The notes: generated from the letters alone by a model not told the origin. Shown: positions 26,201-31,408, numbered from the stretch's first letter. The stretch: 33,991 nt of DNA from an uncultured Bacilli bacterium (GCA_947626215.1 CANQRJ010000001.1:1-33991); one strand, 5' to 3'. A program made the numbers and translations.

Positions 26201-26338
26201 GAATTAATAAAAGTACTTGATAATGTTAAATATAAATATGATTTAGCAAACGAATCAAATAACAATTTATTGGCTAATACTAAATCGAATTTAGATTTAG
26301 AGTCTTTAGAAGCCATATTAGAAGAAATTAGGAGGTAA
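20222..26338 (+). CDS. Giant polymorphic-toxin-like type VII effector (2038 aa)
   Basis: The likely cargo of the island. From the N terminus: a helical delivery region (about 1-340), the place of LXG domains although no textbook LXG signature can be verified by eye; a mixed region; a Gly/Ala-rich hydrophobic segment (about 581-720, with SIGNMLPSIAV and GIYGGITGGIM), of a kind found in many Firmicute polymorphic toxins; a HYD1-like ADP-ribosyltransferase-type domain (about 904-1020, opening LYHFT with FFFAGIPD and DGNYVFN); seven tandem 22-residue acidic repeats (1092-1245); and a long Asn/Ile/Lys-rich C-terminal region (1246-2038) with a final conserved-looking block (YNEVDLE, PDYVIIYND at 1864, WNIPVIRID). 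There is no signal peptide, so export would be through EssC. AGGAGG precedes the ATG. Catalytic activity is not proven. Its last codons encode the AGGAGG ribosome-binding site of the next gene. Confidence 0.78.
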   Translation: MKIIHYNYLNNSYKNFVNASRSFETDKYSKFSNSYVTTCSNVYVSRMKSVLSNKYKEMLEAYQKIDEWWLHYLNDVRAVENAISQSFYGFEESSLASFVGGKLLNPTVTKTSLSGKLTLATVNSELYSNAFMSMGSASPFLAQSMFEQKVLFSKQEKEMILNKFFNGSNLTASEVNKIQSTLTHMYDEDMQKANQKCEASQTKYNDMAKVFSKLTGSSFDIDKMKSLKSEAQQEALRMAKEYKSKSFRWNDFDFDEKGIHLTRDQFEKMSVTELSEVLLKNDMTIGTQYKRFNSILSGTQYGSLENFLKKMSTLQDNYSKDLEAKNKIEAQVKGLSYALMSQTEDYKNFKPKSVSKDGITDVTTVIQNDQNIATQQTIVDYSKYVKTYGEVDPLSFTSLAMQMYGDSIEVQGVTNPELLKELAKVQGIQSLSDMGKYYQFAYQNFGSEKANKYLTDYESEIHQYCGEVNANEFLNHLSSLNEVNRVEAVTNHLKVTGKGLSEGMMGFFSNLGYLLESPLEENRTVSAKEYENMYIVQALSSKESKMKNGLLTKNLKGDVFSTSDIIDYTKDYGALTEHNYQISESIGNMLPSIAVSAINPFVGSLALGASAAGGSYHSAMTEGYSVQKSMLYGVASGASEVLMEKALGGLPLLSDTKVVSLKTMAQAMGKEFNEEFIQTYVDAGASSLILQKDFDLASTSKEALQSGIYGGITGGIMNLPSLAINSSSIKMIDNQIKAGKVSQEEIVQSFHELIPETQQMNYDEILQEYTTTAKDVTLSLVQANGKTVASSGVSTLLGNMLKNSQNALHVKMNQIRDKNIVSLNLNPIQNLEPAFVGVQNITDVEQVIVNNSDVNKLLGKTALSSLPKAVVGIATSFASRPFFFRYTPVTTSNSFSQKILNEGLYHFTSEKSISKIQESGYIKASDYFTSYGNKKSFFFAGIPDIEDVAMNTSSLADKRVAVKLKIDPSELQQFRYRDLVDKAVSHDGNYVFNPDHFSIAYLGLAEENGKVVYKEISKSEYDQYQSNVSKAKKESLVKKAETFIIGVASDWTYTKNRFQRIASAFKNTNIDKTGAIYANSTSMLLENIQQFNLEDTLDLEEEGLPIRDSDHFTNLEDTLDLEEEGLPIRDSDQITNLEDTLDLEEEGLPIRDLDQFTNLEDTLDLEEEGLPIRDSDQFTNLEDTLDLEEEGLPIRDPDRITNLEDTLDMEEEGLPIRDSDQITNLEDTLDMEEEGLPIRDSDQITNSESLITNREKAIFKNDELLSTSKFLELSLENKKEYIQRASIGQINELISSDISYDDETSQLFYTKIFHNQEEIFYDKIFGKEKYSNIEKYVCKHPELYSDLHDESLITLIDHNSKNTDLLNELYRRIDEGSPIFMKNYEVEEFYGRKRRIIGSVFNAMSQEYQKKVRDSIIELSKKISPDLKKLSLSGYDMFDQAQFFYALQNNTIDEVGIQFLNKLCSENKYKFKGMNYSLLNSSYLNDLGEDFVKSIINKATLANQIVYLHNYNPSLYQAFVKFVQNSYSDNSLYTFYPKVTNMLSFFIKNEHALVNLDSKLLLSDSFTNYVLYLASNAYSNSIKLSAFSSDYNTKFYELCDDKFLNLYLNSFTDVNDLKKIFYNKYFSSDVLNIKSFITKYETSLDSISKYDEESVAIIKYLKFIESINDKETLKNLYDECNIRISSEELLYIDDALRKAYVKTYIESLEKTNHTIESLIKSGQNTSTINFEGKNVTVVDVGNQFSFIVRSSDSGLVTNGLEHVSSYKDAYFQADDPTNHILAATYINERNIGSCPVNNEGVLYGFTKLNDSQIVMMAPNDINSNINSVGYSSGANQRFVTADDMSSYTRRIYNEVDLEKNGTLPDYVIIYNDSTDTQIQSAYKAAIEWNIPVIRIDKVDVATHQSNFINSLMENFKETKDVSYLDQALDLYESNCSGYKFNSFVKEGNEDRTSGINNQTIYDLGLFNSVTIEDDILDYIHELTTMDSNQKEVDELIKVLDNVKYKYDLANESNNNLLANTKSNLDLESLEAILEEIRR
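23495..23956 (+). repeat. Seven tandem 66-bp repeats inside the effector gene
   Basis: Seven in-frame 66-bp units start at 23495, 23561, 23627, 23693, 23759, 23825 and 23891. Each encodes 22 residues, NLEDTLD(L/M)EEEGLPIRD followed by a variable five-residue end such as SDQIT, SDQFT or PDRIT. The last two units are identical at all 66 bases, while earlier units differ by silent and coding changes, which points to recent duplication at the 3' end. The array is strongly acidic and separates the HYD1-like domain from the C-terminal region. Confidence 0.97.
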
Positions 26339-26340
26339 AA

Positions 26341-26499
26341 ATGAATAAAAAAGAATTATTATCCATGAAAGTTAAAGTTTTTAAAGAAATGATGAAACAA
26401 CCCAAAAATAGTATCAATGTTTTAAAAAAAATGGAAAAAGAAAATCCGAAGATTGTAGATAATAATATAGTTATTACAAAAAACGGAAGAAAACAATGA
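26341..26499 (+). CDS. Small basic protein coupled to the effector (52 aa)
   Basis: ATG 26341 to TGA 26497-26499 encodes 52 residues beginning MNKKELLSMKVKVF and ending ITKNGRKQ. It is Lys-rich and helical in its first half, with no membrane segment. Its Shine-Dalgarno AGGAGG is formed by the last two codons of the effector, and the start is only two bases after the effector stop, so it must be co-translated with it. I do not recognise the family. Position at the effector tail is where immunity proteins often lie, but the size and charge would equally fit a small regulator or partner. A short hairpin with a T run follows at once. Confidence 0.65.
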   Translation: MNKKELLSMKVKVFKEMMKQPKNSINVLKKMEKENPKIVDNNIVITKNGRKQ

Positions 26500-26515
26500 A
26501 AATAATGTTTTTTTT
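26491..26515 (+). terminator. Weak candidate terminator after the 52-aa gene
   Basis: AAACA (26491-26495) can pair with TGTTT (26506-26510), followed by a run of eight T to 26515. The stem is short and A/T-rich, so efficiency is doubtful. Confidence 0.35.
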
Positions 26516-26527
26516 CTATGTATTTTT

Positions 26528-26536
26528 TGATAAAAT
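26528..26536 (+). promoter_or_regulatory. Candidate extended -10 promoter before the DUF4176 gene
   Basis: TGATAAAAT at 26528-26536 fits TGn plus TAAAAT; the -35 position falls in the T run at 26508-26513. If used, the DUF4176 transcript would carry a leader of about 175 nt, in which I see no clear gene or riboswitch. Confidence 0.35.
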
Positions 26537-26718
26537 GTTTTATAGAAGGAATTTATCTTTTTGAAATTTAGAAATGAGAGATAATAATGAAAGTTTGGTA
26601 TTCTAATTAAAAAATGATATCGAGGTATTATTTATCGAAAAATAAGGAATAGCTACAAGTATTAAGTCATAAAAGTATTTTAAATTTCAATTTACGAATA
26701 AAAAGGAGAAAGTTTTAT

Positions 26719-27030
26719 ATGAAAAAAATATTATCAATTGGAAGTGTTGTTCTTTTAAAAGGAGGTACAAAAAAGGTTATGATTATTGGTTATTTTGGAG
26801 TAAGCAATGAACACCAAAACCAAATGTATGACTATAGTGGGTGTGTTTATCCTGAAGGCCTTTTAGATAGTGAACAGACATTGTTATTTAATGATGATCA
26901 AATTCAAGAAGTTTGTTTTGAGGGATATGCTTCTGATGAACAAAAGGAGTTTTTTCAAAAATTAAATCAATTTTATCAATCTTTAGAAAATGATGATATT
27001 GAGTTATTAGATACGGATGAACAAGATTAA
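26719..27030 (+). CDS. DUF4176 domain protein associated with type VII toxin loci
   Basis: A 103-residue cytoplasmic protein. The start ILSIGSVVLLKGGTKKVMIIG (residues 4-24, in outline) matches the DUF4176 pattern, followed by YDYSGCVYPEG and an acidic C terminus. DUF4176 proteins are commonly encoded in LXG/type VII effector loci of Firmicutes and have been discussed as effector partners. It follows AAAGGAGAAAG. It is the last forward gene of the island and converges on a membrane-protein gene. The molecular role here is unknown; domain assignment is from memory of the conserved N-terminal block. Confidence 0.75.
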   Translation: MKKILSIGSVVLLKGGTKKVMIIGYFGVSNEHQNQMYDYSGCVYPEGLLDSEQTLLFNDDQIQEVCFEGYASDEQKEFFQKLNQFYQSLENDDIELLDTDEQD

Positions 27031-27056
27031 AATATAATTTTATTTTAATTTTTTTT
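27027..27056. terminator. A/T-only terminator between convergent genes
   Basis: TTAAAATA (27027-27034) and TATTTTAA (27041-27048) form a perfect 8-bp stem with a 6-nt loop, followed by eight T (27049-27056) on the forward strand. It contains the stop codons of both the forward DUF4176 gene and the reverse membrane-protein gene. Confidence 0.65.
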
Positions 27057-27774
27057 CAGGTTTTATATCTTCTGGTTTAAATCCACAAGCAATGAATAGA
27101 TTTAATATTCGACTAATTTGAAATATATCTCCATGACCTTCAAAGATAGTTCTTGGTATAACCATAATTTTTTTATCTTCTAAAATAAATATGACTGTGA
27201 TTTGATCATATTCTTTTCTTGGTAGTTTTAATACTTCTATATAGTTTTCCCAAAAATAAGAGTTACTCTTTTTTAATTTTATAATTAGGTATTGTGCAAA
27301 CCACATGCCATCTTGCCTTAAATCTTTTAAAAACTCTAATTGCATATATAAATACGAATAAAGAAATTCGTCATATTCTGTAAATTCATAAAAAGAATAT
27401 ACTTCTCTAAATCTATTAGGAGTACGTCTGCTAAAATAGGTTTGTGTTCTCGCAAAGATAACTTTATTTGGTATATTAGGAAGACTTATTATATCTAAGT
27501 TTAAATTAGCAATTTTTTCATATAATGAATCATTAATTAAAAATTTTTGAGCTTGTGGAAAATAATACATTTTAGATTTTCCAATGTTTTTTTCAAAAGG
27601 TATGTTATATAACATTATTCCTGGGATAATCATAAGTAGTAAACCGAGTAATCTAATAGTAAAGATGTATGGATCTAAGTTTGATTGAATGTATGCAAGC
27701 ATTACAAAAAGAATCATCAGTAAAAACGTAATAATGAATAAAATTTTACAAATATTATATCTTTTCTTTTTCAC
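27040..27774 (-). CDS. Membrane protein of unknown function, convergent with the type VII island
   Basis: A 244-residue protein with two N-terminal membrane helices (about 9-30 and 38-57) and a cytoplasmic domain of about 185 residues rich in aromatic residues (YSFYEFTEYDEFLYSYLY in outline) and ending KPEDIKPEKKLK. I do not recognise the family. It starts at GTG with AGGAGA about ten bases upstream. It has its own strong, operator-like promoter and points towards the effector operon. A two-helix anchor plus cytoplasmic domain next to a toxin would fit an immunity protein, but this rests on context only. Confidence 0.7.
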   Translation of the reverse strand: MKKKRYNICKILFIITFLLMILFVMLAYIQSNLDPYIFTIRLLGLLLMIIPGIMLYNIPFEKNIGKSKMYYFPQAQKFLINDSLYEKIANLNLDIISLPNIPNKVIFARTQTYFSRRTPNRFREVYSFYEFTEYDEFLYSYLYMQLEFLKDLRQDGMWFAQYLIIKLKKSNSYFWENYIEVLKLPRKEYDQITVIFILEDKKIMVIPRTIFEGHGDIFQISRILNLFIACGFKPEDIKPEKKLK

Positions 27775-27825
27775 TCAAACGTATTCTCCTAATTTTTTTT
27801 AATATTTTTATGTTGTTATATATCA

Positions 27826-27855
27826 AGTATAACACCGTGTTAGTTTTGCTTTCAA
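27826..27855 (-). promoter_or_regulatory. Sigma A promoter with palindromic operator for the convergent membrane gene
   Basis: On the reverse strand: TTGAAA (27855-27850), 18 nt, TATACT (27831-27826) with an upstream TG (TGTTATACT). The spacer holds the palindrome AACACCGTGTT (27831-27841 on the forward strand), and the element TCAAGTATA occurs twice in direct orientation (27823-27831 and 27852-27860), 29 bp apart. Both features suggest binding by a repressor. Confidence 0.7.
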
Positions 27856-27886
27856 GTATAGATTTCTTTTTAAAAGATCTTTAAGT

Positions 27887-27900
27887 GTAACTATTCAGAC
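27887..27900 (+). repeat. Copy 1 of a 14-bp motif shared with the window end
   Basis: GTAACTATTCAGAC is identical to 33917-33930, about 6 kb downstream in the same orientation. The preceding bases are also alike (TTAA just upstream in both). The sequences diverge immediately after it. Confidence 0.6.
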
Positions 27901-28033
27901 TAAGACATATTAAGATTAATTTCCTTTTTTTCCTAACTCCACCTTGCTACTGCAATAACTTTGCAATTCGCCATGTCTTTTCTTCTTTTTTTTCTAGATA
28001 ACTATACTTAAATAAAATATAGCTATGTATGGC

Positions 28034-28062
28034 AAAAAAAAGAACTGAATTTTTTTCAGTTC
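28034..28062 (-). terminator. Reverse-strand intrinsic terminator
   Basis: GAACTGAA (28042-28049) and TTCAGTTC (28055-28062) form a perfect 8-bp stem with a five-base loop. On the reverse strand it is followed by eight U (complement of the A run 28034-28041). It would end transcripts coming from the small reverse genes near 28.7-29.2 kb. Confidence 0.8.
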
Positions 28063-28286
28063 GTTGTTATGTTTCATTAGTTAAAATTATCAATTTTAGT
28101 TACTTAAGGTGCGTCACCTACTTCTTTTTTATCATAAACTTTTGAGAATTTTTGGCGATTTTTATCATTTTTTGAGTTTTTAAGAAAAACAAAATATTAC
28201 GTTTTTCCCCTATTTTATGGGCTTTTTTAGGTTGTTACTTAAGAATACATCAGTATTTACTGATATTTACTAAGTAACTATTCGAT

Positions 28287-28706
28287 TTAATATAACCTAA
28301 TTTTTTTAGGTTCTCCTAACCCAAACTTAAAGGACAACTTTAATGTATGATCTTTATAAACAATAATTTTATCTATTAGTTCTCGAATAACATTGTTCAC
28401 ACATTCATATTATTTATAAATGCCATTATATTTTTCAAGCAAATATATTTTTATACTTTCCATATTTTTTGATTCTTCAAGTTTTTTTAATAATATTTCC
28501 GATTTTTCTTTTAACTCAGTTTCTTTTTCTTTCATTAACATAAATTCATCTAAACTAATTTCTTCAAATGTTTTTTTAAATATAGATTTCTAATATTAGT
28601 ATTATGCAATTTAATATCTTCTTTTAAATTTGTAATTTTCACATTATTCTTTCATTATTTAATATATCTTTTGTTGCAATGGAAACAATATCATATTTAT
28701 CGACAT
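28287..28706 (-). pseudogene. Remnant of a serine recombinase C terminus
   Basis: Reading the reverse strand gives an opening block YVDKYDIVSIATKDIL, then after a frameshift near 28640 a long helical stretch (FEEISLDEFMLMKEKE, ELKEKSEILLKKLEE), an in-frame TAA at 28410-28412, and finally ELIDKIIVYKDHTLKLSFKFG to the stop at 28287-28289. The coiled coil followed by an 'ELIDKIIVY..H..' strand is typical of the C-terminal part of large serine recombinases. The catalytic N terminus and most of the protein are missing, so it is dead. It marks past insertion or excision of a mobile element. Confidence 0.7.
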
Positions 28707-28915
28707 ATATCCGTTTTTGTGGTTTTGCCATCAGATCCATGTTCTACTATTGATCCCTTTCCAGTATCTGTATTAATGTTAATATGAATAGTTGAATGAT
28801 CTTTTTCAGATGGATTTTTATCATATACTGAATATGATGCATTACTTTCGTTCCCTGTCATTTTTGAATAATGACCATCATCGTGTTTGTAACCATACTT
28901 ATCTTTTTCACTCAT
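28697..28915 (-). CDS. Small hydrophilic protein of unknown function, perhaps truncated
   Basis: A 72-residue soluble protein rich in Asp, Lys, His and Ser (MSEKDKYGYKHDDGHYSKM in its first part, HININTDTGKGSIVEHGSDG near the end). I do not recognise the family. ATG follows AGAGGGAAA and directly abuts the stop of the upstream 94-residue gene, so the two form an operon. Its last codons overlap by a few bases, in another frame, the start of the recombinase remnant, so its original C terminus may have been cut and replaced when the element inserted or decayed. Confidence 0.5.
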   Translation of the reverse strand: MSEKDKYGYKHDDGHYSKMTGNESNASYSVYDKNPSEKDHSTIHININTDTGKGSIVEHGSDGKTTKTDICR

Positions 28916-29200
28916 TTATAATTTTCCCTCTTTGACTTTTTGCTCTAACATAAATTCAAACGCATAAAATTCATTACTAATGTGATCAGTTAGTTCAGAA
29001 AATGTATTATCTATATTTAGTTGATAAATAATTTTTGATATCATTTTAACTTTTTCCAAATCTATTTTTTCCTCAAGTTTCATTTTTAGTTCAACAATAC
29101 AATTTTCTAAAAAAACGATATCAACATGCTCTAAATTATATTTATTTGTTTTTTTTATTAAAGCAATATCATTAATTATATTTTCTAAATGCTCTAACAC
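28916..29200 (-). CDS. Small acidic helical protein of unknown function
   Basis: Starting at GTG 29200 (AGAAGG seven bases upstream) this encodes 94 residues, mainly helical, without membrane segments (LEHLENIINDIALIKK, FLENCIVELKMKLEEKIDLE, ending EQKVKEGKL). The frame also offers ATG 29236, which lacks a Shine-Dalgarno and gives an unlikely N terminus. I do not recognise the family. Its stop touches the start of the 72-residue gene. A small acidic helical protein paired with a short soluble partner in an accessory region could be an immunity or antitoxin-type protein, but nothing in the sequence proves that. Confidence 0.55.
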   Translation of the reverse strand: MLEHLENIINDIALIKKTNKYNLEHVDIVFLENCIVELKMKLEEKIDLEKVKMISKIIYQLNIDNTFSELTDHISNEFYAFEFMLEQKVKEGKL

Positions 29201-29316
29201 ATCATTACCTTCTTTCTTAAAGAATATTATATACATAAAATTTACTCATATAAACATAAATTCGATTTTATACTATATTTTTAATTATCACCTTTAAAAT
29301 AGTTACACTTGTAGTT

Positions 29317-29343
29317 TTCATTTGTTATAACATAACAAATGAA
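29317..29343. repeat. Perfect 12-bp palindrome downstream of the fic remnant
   Basis: TTCATTTGTTAT (29317-29328), loop AAC, ATAACAAATGAA (29332-29343). On the forward strand it is followed by TTTTT, so it could act as a forward terminator, yet no forward gene lies upstream. The half-site ATAACAAAT also occurs at 30165-30173, just upstream of fic. Confidence 0.75.
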
Positions 29344-29454
29344 TTTTTCTTTAACTTTCTAAATAGTTATAACATTTAATATTACCTACATAAGTTTCCT
29401 TTTTAAATAATCTTAAACAAAAATATGTGCATCTTTTTTCACCTCATATAATAT

Positions 29455-30132
29455 TTATTTTTTATTATTTAAGTCAATACCATCAATGCTAGTTTTATAA
29501 ATCCATTCTTTTAAATCAGAATTATTTCCTGTTTCATAAAACTTAATTAATTTTTCAAAAAAAGTTGGTTGATTTTCTTGAGAAATTGTTATGATTCCAC
29601 AACCATGATCAATCATTATTTTATTTGCAAATAGCATAGCAACTCTTTTGTTGCCATCAATAAACATTTGTTTTCTCATAATTCATAGCATGATCTCAAT
29701 AGCTACTTCAGTTTTAGTTTTTTCCTGTTGATTTAATAATTCTTGTAGTTCTTCTTTAATTTGACTTTCAATTGGAAACATTGGTTTCCATGAAGTTCCA
29801 CCAATATTTACAGGTGTGCTTCTTAATTTTCCTAAATTTTGTTCTAACACTAACTTATCACAAGTTAATTTGTGTAAATGACATAATAGCTTAAAATCAT
29901 AATCAATGCTTTCATTTTCTAATATAAATTGCCAAGAGTATTTTAAATTGTTGATGGCAATTATTTTATCAACAGTTAGTCCATTTACAATACCACCATC
30001 ATATATAGCTTGTATTTCTGAGCATGTAACATCAATACCTTCTAAATTAGCACTTTTCCAAATATAATCTACAATATTTCTTTTTGCTATAAATATGTTT
30101 TGTTCTCTTGTTAGATTAAATTTATTTTTCAT
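29455..30132 (-). pseudogene. fic: Fic family protein interrupted by an in-frame TGA
   Basis: Read through, the reverse strand encodes about 225 residues of a Fic-domain protein (the AMP-transferase/Doc superfamily). The start used is ATG 30132 (MKNKFNLTREQN) after AAAGGA. Motifs are an N-terminal SANLEGIDVTCSEI block, the LRSTPVNIGGTSWKP flap region and the core FIDGNKR. A TGA at 29683-29685 breaks the frame just before IMRKQMFIDGNKR, with no frameshift. The Fic histidine (HPFxxGNGR) is Gln here (QMFIDGNKR), as in some Fic subfamilies. With the standard code this is a pseudogene, apparently recent because the rest of the frame is intact on both sides of the stop. Confidence 0.85.
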
Positions 30133-30301
30133 AATAATTTTTCCTTTTACTATATGATAAGATAATAACAAATTGTTCTATTATGTCTTTCATATGAATT
30201 AAAATTTCTTATAATATAAATATAACACTTTTTAAATCATTTTGTAACTTTTTGGTTTTACTGAAAAATGTTGACATATTTTTTAGTATTTTAATAAATA
30301 A

Positions 30302-30318
30302 TGTAGATTTTGTCTACA
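30302..30318. repeat. Palindrome upstream of yabG
   Basis: TGTAGA (30302-30307), TTTTG, TCTACA (30313-30318), followed by CTTTTT. It may be a weak terminator or an operator; it lies about 57 bp before the yabG start, in the 240-base gap between fic and yabG, where I see no other clear element. Confidence 0.5.
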
Positions 30319-30374
30319 CTTTTTAGTTAGTTTTAAATTTTTATTTTTTTCATATACTTTTTTAGGTGAAGCTT

Positions 30375-31145
30375 ATGTCCTTTCAGGTTGGAGACTTAGT
30401 CACTCGAATTAAATATAATCATGATGTTGTTTTTAAAATTCTTTCCATTAAAGGAGAAGTTGCTTATTTAAAAGGGATTCAAGTACGGCTTTATGCGGAT
30501 GCTCCTTTAGAAGATTTGGTTCTTTATCAAAATGAGGAAAGAGAAGAAGAAGAGGATTCTTTAGAAATGTTTTCTGGAGATCGAGGAGACTTTTTTTACT
30601 TACCTGGGAAGGTATTACATATTGATGCCGATGAGGAATATTTAAGTCGATGTATGAAATTTTATCAAAAACATAAAGTTATGGCAATTGGTAAAAAAAT
30701 TCCAGAAAGTGATGTTGCTAAAAATATTCAAAATTTACTCAGAGAATATCAACCTGATATTGTAATTATTACGGGTCATGATGCTTATTATCCTAAAAAA
30801 GGAAGTAAAAGTGATAGTAAGAATTATAAGAATACTGAAAATTTTGTAAAAGCCGTGAAAGAAGCTCGTAAGTTTGAAAAAAGCCATGAAAAATTAGTCA
30901 TTATCGCCGGTGCTTGCCAAAGCAATTATGAAGAATTGATTCGGGCCGGTGCTAATTTTGCAAGTTCTCCAAAAAGAGTGAATATTCATGCTTTAGATCC
31001 TGCTATCATCGCGACCGTGGTTGCTATGACTGAGAGAAATAAACAGATTGATTTGGTGTCTTTATTATCGAAAACAAAGTATGGAGCGAATGGAATGGGC
31101 GGGATTATTAGTAATGGTATGATGTATGTAGGCTTCCCTAGGTGA
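30375..31145 (+). CDS. yabG: Sporulation-specific protease YabG
   Basis: YabG is a cysteine-type protease made late in the mother cell that processes spore coat and spore-specific proteins. The 256-residue protein starts MSFQVGDLVTR, as B. subtilis YabG does (MxFQxGDxV), and carries PGKVLH, ITGHDAYYPKKG with His135, AGACQSNYEELIRAGANFASSP with Cys181 and RVNIHALDP, all hallmark blocks. The His and Cys are the presumed catalytic pair. The start ATG 30375 follows AGGTGA; an in-frame GTG at 30366 lies within that Shine-Dalgarno. ksgA-yabG-veg is the conserved order, here split by about 17 kb of accessory DNA. CATATACTT at 30351-30359 resembles a sigma K -10 but would leave almost no leader. Confidence 0.95.
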   Translation: MSFQVGDLVTRIKYNHDVVFKILSIKGEVAYLKGIQVRLYADAPLEDLVLYQNEEREEEEDSLEMFSGDRGDFFYLPGKVLHIDADEEYLSRCMKFYQKHKVMAIGKKIPESDVAKNIQNLLREYQPDIVIITGHDAYYPKKGSKSDSKNYKNTENFVKAVKEARKFEKSHEKLVIIAGACQSNYEELIRAGANFASSPKRVNIHALDPAIIATVVAMTERNKQIDLVSLLSKTKYGANGMGGIISNGMMYVGFPR

Positions 31146-31153
31146 GGAGGATT

Positions 31154-31366
31154 ATGAATTTAGATATCATTCGTGAAAAAATGAAGTCTTATTTAGATAA
31201 AGAAGTGTCTGTTGAAGTTTATGGAATGCGTAATAAAAATTTTCAATATTATGGGAAAGTTTCGGGAGTTTATCCTTATGTTTTTACGGTTTTAGTGAAT
31301 GGTGTTGAAAAAAGTTTTAACTACGCAGACGTGATTATTGGCGATGTTGTAGTAAAACTTGCGTAA
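31154..31366 (+). CDS. veg: Veg protein
   Basis: A 70-residue member of the Veg family (DUF1021). In B. subtilis Veg is abundant, has an SH3/Sm-like beta barrel and stimulates biofilm gene expression through SinR. Visible family features are the N-terminal IREKMKSYLDKEV helix and the FTVLVNGVEKSFNYADV strands. The start ATG 31154 follows GAGGAGG at ideal spacing and lies 8 nt after the yabG stop; B. subtilis veg has its own strong promoter, whereas here it seems to be co-transcribed with yabG. The length is slightly below the 86 residues of B. subtilis Veg. Confidence 0.9.
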   Translation: MNLDIIREKMKSYLDKEVSVEVYGMRNKNFQYYGKVSGVYPYVFTVLVNGVEKSFNYADVIIGDVVVKLA

Positions 31367-31371
31367 AAGAC

Positions 31372-31400
31372 TTGAAAAGTTTAAAATGTTGGGTTAAAAT
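31372..31400 (+). promoter_or_regulatory. Sigma A promoter of spoVG
   Basis: TTGAAA at 31372-31377, 17 nt, TAAAAT at 31395-31400. This is a near-consensus vegetative promoter; B. subtilis spoVG instead uses sigma H, for which I see no match here. Confidence 0.7.
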
Positions 31401-31408
31401 ATATGTAT

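Larger units (their letters stand above)
27861..28286. other. Non-coding, degenerate region
   Basis: No credible gene is visible on either strand in these roughly 430 bases. It holds one copy of GTAACTATTCAGAC (27887-27900), a related GTAACTATTC (28273 area), two copies of GTTACTTAAG (28099-28108 and 28234-28243), a small palindrome AGGTG/CACCT (28107-28119), a direct repeat TATTTACT (28254-28261 and 28264-28271) and a reverse-strand terminator. The pattern fits leftovers of mobile DNA next to the recombinase remnant. Confidence 0.6.

Noticed and set aside
27883..29310. Complete insertion sequence bounded by the inverted AAGTGTAACTATT copies (27883-27895 and 29298-29310)
   Set aside because: The size would fit, but there is no transposase inside and a 13-bp A/T-rich match can arise by chance; kept only as a note in the repeat finding.
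29683..29685. TGA read as tryptophan (Mycoplasma-type code) to rescue fic
   Set aside because: Conserved genes here end with TGA (for example holB, yabB, pth, mfd overlaps) and use TGG for Trp; no conserved gene has an internal TGA.
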